DNA of 11,968 nt from NCBI GenBank assembly GCA_030592625.1, contig JAUVIY010000049.1, positions 1-11,968 of the forward strand. The letters are read 5' to 3'. Both the position numbers and the translations under genes were made by a program. The notes below the pieces were generated by a model. It did not search any database and was not told the origin of the DNA. It worked only from the letters and a program-made list of their open reading frames with translations. The stretch comes from Spirochaeta sp. GTDB lineage: Bacteria; Spirochaetota; Spirochaetia; DSM-2461. Of this stretch, positions 1 through 8,000 are shown one piece after another; the stretch's first letter is position 1; each line of letters opens with the position of its first letter.

Positions 1-1844
1 ACGCCCTTGATGAGATAATCGCTTACCGGAAACTGATCGGAACCGGAGATGAGACTTCTCTGCTTGAAATCCACCACTGCAGCCACATCTTCCTTGGTGG
101 TGAAGCGGACGATTTTCCCTTCTTCCGGTACCATTGAGTAGCTGCGGTTCAGGATGAACTGGGTGACTCTGCAGCGCTTGATGTATGGATAATTGTTCTC
201 GATGTTCCTGTATACAAGGGAGAAAACAACCTCCTCGCAGGTTTCCTTGTCAGCCAGCCCCGCATAGAGCATACCTTTGCCCACGAAAAGTTTGTCCGGA
301 ACATCGGTAATCAGATAGCTCCCGTCCTTTTTGACGTAGAGTACGCGGTCGTATACCGAGGCGTCGAAGAGCACCCGGCCACCTGAGGTTTCGTGTCCCA
401 GATAGCCGGTGTCGGGATTGTACTTCACCTTGAGGTTTTTCTTGGCCGCATCCCGGACGTCCACCTTACGAAGGCTGACTATTTCGCTATGTCTGGGATA
501 CTTGCCGCGATATTTCTCCAATACACCGTCGAGAAAATTTAAAGCGTATTTCACAAGATGCTTCAAGTGGTGTTCCACTTCGTCGAGTCGCTCCTGGAGC
601 TGCCTGATTTCGTCTTCCATCCGCTCGATATCGAACTGACTGATGCGGCGGATGGGTATTTTCAGGAGCCTCTCGACATCATCGTCGGTGACAGTACGGC
701 CGATTTCACCGGAGAAGGGGTCGAAACCCTTGTGCACAGACCGGAAAATACCGGAGACGGTCTTGATAGGTTCGATTCTCTTGTATATTTTCTCGGTGAT
801 GAAGATTTTCTCCAGGGTACGGGCGTGGATTCTGTCCAGGAGCTGACCCTTTTCCAGGAGCAGTTCTTTCTCCAAAAGCTCTACCAGTCTTCCGGAATGG
901 TGCTCAATCACCTCGGGAACCGTCATAATGACGGGTTTATCGTCCCGGATCATCAACATGTTCAGCGCGATGCTGACTTCACAGTCGGTGAAGGCGTACA
1001 GACCATCCAGGACATCCCTGGTATGGACTCCCCGAGATAGTTTTATCTCAATTTCCACGTTTTCGGTGGTGTAGTCATTGATAGCACCGACTTTAATCTT
1101 GCTGGACCGGGCGGCAGCCTCGATGGATGCAATGAGGTTCTCAGTAGTTACACCATAGGGCAGCTCCCTCACAACGATGCGCTTGGGATCGGATGAGTCC
1201 AGCCGGGCACGGCTGAGTATCTTGCCGTTACCCTCATTGTAGTTGGATACGTCAATTGTACCACCTGAAGGGATATCGGGAAAAAGCTCAAACTCCTCAC
1301 CCCTGAGATGGGCCTGTTCGGCTTCGAGAACCTCAACGAAGTTATGCGGCAGCATACGTGTGGACATGCCGACAGCGATGCCTTCGGCTCCCAGTATGAG
1401 GGGCAGAGGAATTTTTGCCGGCAGGGTGATTGGTTCTTTCCGCCTTCCGTCATAGGAATCGGTAAAATCGGTGATTTCCGACCGGAACAGCACTTCCCCA
1501 GCCATGGGCAGAAGCCTGCATTCGATGTACCGGGCCGCCGATGCCGGATCACCGGTGAGAGTATTTCCGAAGTTTCCCTGTTTATCGATGAATAATTCTT
1601 TGTTGGCCAGATTCACCAGGGCTTCGTAAATTGAAGAATCGCCGTGGGGGTGATATTGCATGGCATGACCCACGATATTGGCCACTTTATGAAATTTGCC
1701 GTCATCCACATCGTGAAGGGATTGGAGTATTCGTCTCTGCACCGGTTTGAGACCGTCTTCCAGGTGGGGAATAGCCCGCTCCTTGATGACGTATGAGGCG
1801 TATTCAAGAAAATTTTCGTTGAAAATCTTATTGATATAGGCCAT
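1..1844 (-). CDS. parC: DNA topoisomerase IV subunit A (ParC), 3' end beyond the window
   Basis: This is the DNA-cleaving and rejoining subunit of a type IIA topoisomerase, which pairs with ParE to decatenate daughter chromosomes. The frame is open from an ATG at 1844 to the left edge, giving 614 codons without a stop. The N-terminus reads MAYINKIFNENFLEYASYVI, followed by the family signature DGLKPVQRRIL (residues 30-40). The quinolone-determining stretch HPHGDSSIYE lies at 65-74, with Ser70 and Glu74 at the places of GyrA Ser83 and Asp87. The catalytic tyrosine is Tyr106 in the AARYIE motif (codon 1529-1527). A charged heptad-like stretch around residues 400-430 fits the tower/coiled-coil part. 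The start directly abuts the parE stop, and a GGAGA inside the parE end (1860-1856) is a possible ribosome site. No GyrA box is seen in the visible part. GyrA is the alternative, but pairing with this ParE and the gene order favour ParC. Confidence 0.93.
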   Translation of the reverse strand, partial: MAYINKIFNENFLEYASYVIKERAIPHLEDGLKPVQRRILQSLHDVDDGKFHKVANIVGHAMQYHPHGDSSIYEALVNLANKELFIDKQGNFGNTLTGDPASAARYIECRLLPMAGEVLFRSEITDFTDSYDGRRKEPITLPAKIPLPLILGAEGIAVGMSTRMLPHNFVEVLEAEQAHLRGEEFELFPDIPSGGTIDVSNYNEGNGKILSRARLDSSDPKRIVVRELPYGVTTENLIASIEAAARSSKIKVGAINDYTTENVEIEIKLSRGVHTRDVLDGLYAFTDCEVSIALNMLMIRDDKPVIMTVPEVIEHHSGRLVELLEKELLLEKGQLLDRIHARTLEKIFITEKIYKRIEPIKTVSGIFRSVHKGFDPFSGEIGRTVTDDDVERLLKIPIRRISQFDIERMEDEIRQLQERLDEVEHHLKHLVKYALNFLDGVLEKYRGKYPRHSEIVSLRKVDVRDAAKKNLKVKYNPDTGYLGHETSGGRVLFDASVYDRVLYVKKDGSYLITDVPDKLFVGKGMLYAGLADKETCEEVVFSLVYRNIENNYPYIKRCRVTQFILNRSYSMVPEEGKIVRFTTKEDVAAVVDFKQRSLISGSDQFPVSDYLIKG

Positions 1845-3644
1845 CTAGATCAGGTTCTCCATAATGTATTCCCGCCTCTGAGGCGTGTTCTTGCCCATAT
1901 AGAACGCCAGAGTTTCAGGGACGGTTTTCATGGAATCAATGCCTACCGGAACAATGCGCATGTCTTCGCCGATGAACTGCCCGAATTCCTTGGGGTTTAT
2001 CTCTCCCAATCCCTTGAAGCGGGTCACTTCCGGCCCCCTGATGGCTTCCATAGCCTCATCACGTTCCCTTTCGGAATAGCAGTACCGGGTCTCCTTCTTG
2101 TTGCGCACCCGGAACAACGGCGTTTCCAGGATATGGATGTGCCCTCCGATCACCAATTCTTCAAAATAATTCAGGAAGAACGTCAGGATAAGGTTCCGGA
2201 TATGGAATCCGTCGGTATCGGCATCAGTGGCCAGAACGATGCGCTCGTAGCGCAGGTTCTCGATGTCGTTTTCTATTCCCAGGGCCATCATCAGGTTGAA
2301 AAGTTCTTCGTTCTTATAAATAGCCGCCTTTCCCTTGCCGTAGCTGTTCCAGGGCTTTCCCCTGAGGGAATATATGGCCTGGGTGTAAACGTCCCGGCAG
2401 CTCACCATGGATCCGGTGGCCGACTGTCCCTCAGTAATGAAAATGGTGGATTCCTCTCCCCTTTTATCACCCCGGTGGAACTTGCAGTCTTTGAGTTTGG
2501 GAATGTTCAGGGAGATTTTCTTGGCAGCGGCCTTGGCTTCCTTCTTCACTGCCGCCAGTTCTTTTCGGAGCTTCTCGTTGTTGACGATCTTGTTCTCGAG
2601 GTTTTTGGCGGACTCGGGATTCTTGTGGAGATAATCCACTACCGCCGCCTTCACCTCATTGATAATCCAGGAACGTATTTCGGTATTCCCCAGCTTGTTC
2701 TTGGTCTGGCTCTCGAACACCGGATCCTTCACCTTGATGGCAATGGCACCGACAACGCCTTCTCTGACATCGGTTCCCGAATAATTCTTCTTGGTGAACT
2801 CGTTCACACCCTTGAGCATGCCCTCCCGGAAGGCACTGAGGTGTGTTCCCCCATCCGAGGTGAACTGACCGTTAACGAAGGCAAAATGGGTCTCGCCATA
2901 GGCACTGGTGTGGGTGAAGGCAATCTCGAATTTATCTCCGGCGTGATAGACGATTGGATAGAGGGTAGTATCTCCGACTTCCCGTTCCAGAAGGTCGTGC
3001 AGACCTTTTTTCGATTCGAACTTCGTACCGTTGTAATAGAGCTTCAGGTTACGGTTCAGACAGGCGTAATTCCACATCCGGCGATCGATAAATTCATCCG
3101 TAAAATCGTATTCCGGTAATATCTCGGTATCCGGCGTGAACTCGACATAAGTACCATCGGCGTATCCCTCGCAGGAACCTTTACGCTCCTTGAGAAGAAC
3201 CCCTTTCGAGAATCTTACTTCCCGGTATTTCCCCTCACGATAGGAGCGGATGAGGAAGTGGCTGGAGAGGGCGTTCACCGCTTTTGTTCCTACACCGTTA
3301 AGCCCTACCGAGAATTGGAACACCTCGTCGTTGTACTTGGCGCCGGTGTTGATGACACTGACGCATTCCACCAGTTTTCCATGGGGTATGCCCCGTCCAT
3401 AGTCCCGACAGGAGATGCTGCCGTTCTTATGCTTTATCTCGATCTTCTTTCCAAAGCCCATGATGTATTCATCGACAGCATTATCCACAACTTCCTTCAG
3501 CATGATGTAGATACCGTCTTCGGGATTCGAGCCATCACCCAGGCGACCGATATACATACCTGAACGCAGGCGAATATGTTCGAGCGAACTGAGTGTTTTA
3601 ATCTTACTTTCGTCATAGACTTGTGCGGGAGAAACCATAACCAA
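1845..3644 (-). CDS. parE: DNA topoisomerase IV subunit B (ParE)
   Basis: This is the ATPase subunit of topoisomerase IV, 599 residues, a usual length for ParE without the GyrB-type insertion. The GHKL ATPase motifs are present: RSGMYIG (28-33), EVVDNAVDE (51-59, Mg-binding Asn), DYGRGIP (81-87), GLNGVG (114-119), and the transducer QTK (313-315). The Toprim domain has Glu405 in TEGQSATGS and the metal-binding DADTD (474-478). RFKGLGE (542-548) closes the family signature. The third residue of the usual EGDSA is Gln407 instead of Asp. The start is read as TTG at 3644, because AAGAGG (3656-3651) sits 6 nt before it. An ATG two codons later (3638) is 12 nt from the same site, a longer gap. The TAG stop abuts the parC ATG, so the two are co-transcribed and probably translationally coupled. 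Confidence 0.95.
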   Translation of the reverse strand: MVMVSPAQVYDESKIKTLSSLEHIRLRSGMYIGRLGDGSNPEDGIYIMLKEVVDNAVDEYIMGFGKKIEIKHKNGSISCRDYGRGIPHGKLVECVSVINTGAKYNDEVFQFSVGLNGVGTKAVNALSSHFLIRSYREGKYREVRFSKGVLLKERKGSCEGYADGTYVEFTPDTEILPEYDFTDEFIDRRMWNYACLNRNLKLYYNGTKFESKKGLHDLLEREVGDTTLYPIVYHAGDKFEIAFTHTSAYGETHFAFVNGQFTSDGGTHLSAFREGMLKGVNEFTKKNYSGTDVREGVVGAIAIKVKDPVFESQTKNKLGNTEIRSWIINEVKAAVVDYLHKNPESAKNLENKIVNNEKLRKELAAVKKEAKAAAKKISLNIPKLKDCKFHRGDKRGEESTIFITEGQSATGSMVSCRDVYTQAIYSLRGKPWNSYGKGKAAIYKNEELFNLMMALGIENDIENLRYERIVLATDADTDGFHIRNLILTFFLNYFEELVIGGHIHILETPLFRVRNKKETRYCYSERERDEAMEAIRGPEVTRFKGLGEINPKEFGQFIGEDMRIVPVGIDSMKTVPETLAFYMGKNTPQRREYIMENLI

Positions 3645-3650
3645 ATATTA

Positions 3651-3656
3651 CCTCTT
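3651..3656 (-). promoter_or_regulatory. Ribosome binding site of parE
   Basis: AAGAGG is read on the minus strand 6 nt before the TTG at 3644 and 12 nt before the ATG at 3638. The spacing argues for the TTG start. The rest of the 122-bp gap upstream (3645-3766) shows no convincing -35/-10 pair on the minus strand. Confidence 0.55.
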
Positions 3657-3719
3657 TCACCTAACGCCCGTAAAGTCATCAGGAAACCCTACAGGTAGTG
3701 TTTTTTATTTACTTGTTCC

Positions 3720-3753
3720 GGAAATTGACCTCTGGCGACATCTGGTAAATTCC
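3720..3753. repeat. Imperfect inverted repeat between the MFS gene and parE
   Basis: GGAAATTGACC (3720-3730) and GGTAAATTCC (3744-3753) can pair as a stem of about 9 bp with one bulge and one mismatch around a 13-nt loop. No T-run follows on the minus strand, so it is not a canonical intrinsic terminator. It could be a protein-binding site or chance. It is the only structured element seen in this gap. Confidence 0.25.
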
Positions 3754-3766
3754 TTTTCCGAATCTG

Positions 3767-4960
3767 TCAGAATCGACGATCCTTCCTTAACAACGGGAAA
3801 ATCATCAGTGTCGCCAGCAGGGCCAGAGCTGCCGAAATAAGTCCCATACTTCGGAATGAGGTCAGCGGCAGAACGGCGAATCCGATGAAGGGGGCGAGTA
3901 TCCCTCTGAAACCGGCAAGAAAGGCATGGGCCGACTGATATATCCGGGTTTCATCAGGATGGGCGATACGGGTTACCCAAAGCTGCCAGATGAACGGAGA
4001 ACCCGATGTGCCTATCCCGAACAATATGGAAGCTAAGACAATAACCGAAATCCTGTCAGTCAGGAAATACAGGGGCATAGATACCATGTAAAAGAAATTT
4101 ATGGATATCCTGAATGTCGGGAAACTCAATTTCTGGTAAAGACGGGCCCAAAGGGGATTGAATATCAGCTTTATAACCGTGGGAATAATAACCAGAATCA
4201 GGGTAATCGTCATCGGCGAGAGCCCCAGCCCACGCTCTTGTTCGGCCAGATAAACCACTTTAAGGGGTAAGGTCCAGAGATTGCCGAAACCGATCAACAT
4301 CCACGAAATTTGCACATAGACAAACACCGGATTCCGGAAGGGCAAGGCCAGAGCCTGCCACCATCTATCCTTTCTGGGAACCGGACGGGCACCCGGCAAT
4401 CTGCCGAGGAGAACTACGGCGGAAAGAAACACGATGATACTGAAACCGGTAATCCATCTCCAATTTTCCAATCTGAAATCAAGCAGTAGACCGTAGAGAA
4501 ATCCCATTCCAACCGACAATGCCAGATTAAGCCTCAATCCGAGAGAAATCAGTTTTGCCCGCCGATTCGGGGGGTAAAGTTCGCTGTAGAGGTCGGTGAA
4601 AAACGGTTGCCGCAGGTGGACCGCCGCCAGGGCTATGGAAACAGAGACGGCAAAAACAACGCCGGACCCCGAAACCGTCCCCGCGGTCATAGCTGCGGCC
4701 GCCAGAGCGGTGAGCATGAGTAGAACACGGGATCGGGGAATGCCGGTTCGATTCAGCAGGCCGGTGAGCGGAGCCGTTAGTAAAAAACCGATGAAACCCG
4801 ATGCGGAGATAAGCCCCTTCCATACATCCCCGACGGCGAAATACCGAATGGCAACGATCATGAGGACCGAATCGATAAGCGGTTGAAAAATTCCGTCGGC
4901 AGCCTGGCGGTATGTATCGATGCGGAAAGCACGTTGTTCTTCGGAGGCGATTTCGATCAT
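3767..4960 (-). CDS. Major facilitator superfamily (MFS) transporter
   Basis: This is a 397-residue polytopic inner-membrane protein with the length and hydrophobic pattern of a 12-helix MFS carrier, probably driven by ion gradients. A motif-A-like loop GLLNRTGIPRSRV (67-79) lies between helices 2 and 3. A charged loop around 129-138 (YPPNRRAKL) and a basic central loop around 187-200 separate the two six-helix halves. The substrate cannot be named. The ATG at 4960 is the first in-frame start after an upstream stop. The Shine-Dalgarno sequence is poor (AGAG about 11 nt upstream), so the start is moderately sure. It lies 102 bp downstream of the RND-OMF gene on the same strand. No terminator is visible between them (only weak pairings in 4961-5062), so it may be the last gene of the efflux operon, which would suggest a drug or metabolite exporter. 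Confidence 0.85.
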   Translation of the reverse strand: MIEIASEEQRAFRIDTYRQAADGIFQPLIDSVLMIVAIRYFAVGDVWKGLISASGFIGFLLTAPLTGLLNRTGIPRSRVLLMLTALAAAAMTAGTVSGSGVVFAVSVSIALAAVHLRQPFFTDLYSELYPPNRRAKLISLGLRLNLALSVGMGFLYGLLLDFRLENWRWITGFSIIVFLSAVVLLGRLPGARPVPRKDRWWQALALPFRNPVFVYVQISWMLIGFGNLWTLPLKVVYLAEQERGLGLSPMTITLILVIIPTVIKLIFNPLWARLYQKLSFPTFRISINFFYMVSMPLYFLTDRISVIVLASILFGIGTSGSPFIWQLWVTRIAHPDETRIYQSAHAFLAGFRGILAPFIGFAVLPLTSFRSMGLISAALALLATLMIFPLLRKDRRF

Positions 4961-5062
4961 ACCGCAGGTATTCTCTGCCGAATCACACAGATTGGGGAAG
5001 CCTCAGGCCATTGCCCTTCGGAGATCCGCCTCAGCTCTTCGGGAATCAGCTATCGAAAAAGA

Positions 5063-8000
5063 TTACTCCAGACCGGCTACCTGTCTCAGCTGCCGGTACC
5101 TGCGAATATATTCCAGTACTTCCCTCAATCTGCGGAGTTCAGAGGCCAGGCTGTCCAATTCGGCCAGGAGCCACTCCTCTTCCCTTCCATATCCGGATTC
5201 CCAGGAGCTTTGTTTCTGTGCCGCCCTGGAGGTATCCGTGTTCCGAAGCCCGATGTAGTACCCGATATTGTCCCGATTGAGATTCATGGAATACAAGGTC
5301 GATCTGATGAAGGATTCTACCGTTCTCCGACCGCCTTCCGCCCTGGCTCCGGCTGCCTCAAGATTTGCTTCGGCACTTCTGATATCCGAGCGTGATCGTC
5401 CTGAATCGAACAATGTACTCCTGGCGCCGATGGTAACTCTCCAGGTACCGTTGATATCATCGGGAATCCGGTCGAAACCACCTCCATAACCAAACTCGGT
5501 TCTGAATGCCAGATCCGGCTTTGCCGCCGCCCCGCCCCTGGCCATGCCCAGTTCCGCTCGAGCCATGTTCTCCAACGAGGAGAGGGCCATGATGTCAGGG
5601 TTTGAAGACCAGGCCGCGGTAATCAGTACTTCGGCGGATTCCGGCAGATAGGTATTCAGAGAATCATCCACCATCGGAAAATCCAGTAATTCCATTTGCA
5701 GATTGCTCAGTCCTGTTACTTGCTCCAGATCCAGAAGCAGATTCTGTCGCTCATTCCGAAGAGACGAAGCGGTGAGGAGAATCTGCTGCAGTCGGTTTCG
5801 AGTGTCCCGGTACTCGGATTCCAGCAGGAATCCTTCTTCGAAATTCCGGAGTGTGAGATCGGCCAGGCGGCTTCCAAATTCCTCCTGATCAACCGTGAGT
5901 TTCAACATCCTTTCCACAACGACAAGGGACTCAAGGGCGATGAGAATTCCTGAACGCAACTCATTTTCTCTGGACCGGGCATACCACCCGGCAGCGGCGG
6001 TACCCGCTTCGGCGACATCGATACCCGACGAGATCTTTCCCCAGGTAAAAAGAGGCTGCTCAAAAACAGCGGTGAGGTCGTAACGAAAATCGTTGGCCCG
6101 ACCCCAGATATCGATGTCATCCGACGGCATAACAACCGGGCCGCCTGGAAGTCCGAGATCGAGACTTCCCAGAGCTCCGGCCGGGACACTGAGAAGAGGA
6201 TCGCTGAGATATGAGGCCCCGAGCTCCAGATCCACCGTTGGTCCCCTCTCGGCTCTGGCACCCCTGAGACGCTCGGCCGCCGACCTGGCATCATACCGAG
6301 CGGCCAGGAGGTCAGGATCGTTTACCAGTGCCATGACAGTCAGCTCTTCAACATTCCAGGGGGATCCTTCTTCCGCTCCGAGCTTAGCCGGTCCGATTCC
6401 CTGTAACACCAGAAGGGCTGCAACGATGAGGGGCAGCACCGGAAACCTGCCTGCCCCGCCTTCCGGCTTCTCATTCAACTCATCAGAGGCAGCTATTGCT
6501 TTCTCCCGGCGTTCTTCAACCCATTCGTACAGAAGGGGAACCAGTCCGAGAGTAATCAGGGTGGAGGTGATCAGCCCGCCGCCGATAACCTGCCCCAGAG
6601 GGGCGTATATCTGCGAGCCTTCGCCAAGGGAAAATGCCAGGGGAATGAGTCCCAGCAAGGTGGTGAGGGTGGTGATGAGAATGGGCTTGAGGCGGATCTG
6701 TGCCGCTTCAAGGACGGCATCCCTGATTCCCAGACCTTCCCGTCTCCGCTGATTGGTGAATTCCACGAGTACGATAGCGTTGTTCACTACCATTCCTCCC
6801 AGGGCGATAACACCGAAGAAACTCATCATCGTTATTCTTCCGCCGAAAGCCGTCAGGGAGAGGGCCACACCGATGAGGATGAAAGGAACCGCTCCCATGA
6901 TGATGAACGGCTGGGTGAAACGTTCAAACTGAACCACCATAACGGCATAAACCAGAAAAATCGCAATCCCCAGGGAGATTAAAAGATTTCTGAAGGTGTC
7001 ACCCATGACATCCGCTACACCGGTGATGCGCCAAGAGACCCCGGGAGGCAGGGATGATGTCTGCAGCATCGGTTCGATCCTGCCGCGGATGGCCGTGAGA
7101 TCGGATTCAACCAGCTCTCCCACAACCAGAATCGATGGAAGTCTGTCCGAATGTGGGATGCTGTCGGTAGTAGGTTGCCTCTCCTGCCGGGAAAAGGCGG
7201 AATACGGGATGCTGGTTCCGGCGGCGTTTCTGATACGAATCCGGCCCAGTATACCCGACGGTATGTTCCTTCCGGCCAGGGAAGAGTCGATGAAAATGGG
7301 ATAGCTCTCGCTTTCAGTTTTTAAAGTACCAGCCTCTTCTCCCGCAAAGAGTATCCTCAGATTCCGCCCGGCGGCTGTGGGATCTACGGCCATGCGACCG
7401 GTACTCACCCGATCCAGGTTGATGCTCAACATATCCCGGTCCAGTCGAACGTTTAATGACGCTCTTTCAATGAGGGGATCGTCCTCCATGAGAATCCGGA
7501 CCGCTCCGGCGGCTTCCAGGACATCATCCCAGTCGGCCCCGAACAGTTCAACGCGGAATCCGGCACCTTCGGTGGCATAATTTATCTGTTTGGCCAGTCC
7601 GCCGTTCCGGACCGTGATGTCGGCATCCGTGATTTTCGCCGGAAGAACCCGGTTCAGATGTGATACGATATCGAATACCGAACGGTTCCGTTTAACGGTC
7701 CTTACCAGCCGGACCCGGCCGTATCCCTCGATGGGGTTGCCGCTTTCGATGAAGATAGCGCTGTCCCCAAGGCCGGCGTACCAGAGATCGGTTTCGATTT
7801 CAGGCACCTCAAGGGCCACCGCTGCAGCAATTTCGGCCATCTTGGCCTCGGCCTTCTCCAGATTGTAACCCGCCGGTAAACGGACGCTCAGCTCGAACTC
7901 GTTCATGTCGGGAGCACTTAAGAATTCTCCACCTAACATGCCCAGCACCGCCAGTGATGCGGCAACCAGTACGGCTGCAAGCACCAGGACGAAGCCCTTG

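Noticed and set aside
558..1040. Plus-strand 160-codon open frame in the left part
   Set aside because: It is antisense to the parC frame, which carries clear topoisomerase motifs and is open to the window edge.
2133..3119. 328-codon plus-strand open frame opposite parE
   Set aside because: It is antisense to a gene with all ParE motifs; no family features are seen in its own translation.
3725..3751. TTGACC and TAAATT on the plus strand as a promoter
   Set aside because: The spacing is only 15 bp, the -10 match is weak, and no plus-strand gene follows.
4883..5395. Plus-strand 170-codon open frame spanning the gap before the MFS gene
   Set aside because: Most of it is antisense to the OMF C-terminus and the MFS N-terminus; no ribosome site or family resemblance.
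6466..6474. ATGA-like sequence near the RND-OMF joint, as if an old stop/start overlap
   Set aside because: It lies in neither of the frames used; two compensating shifts would be needed, so it is probably chance.
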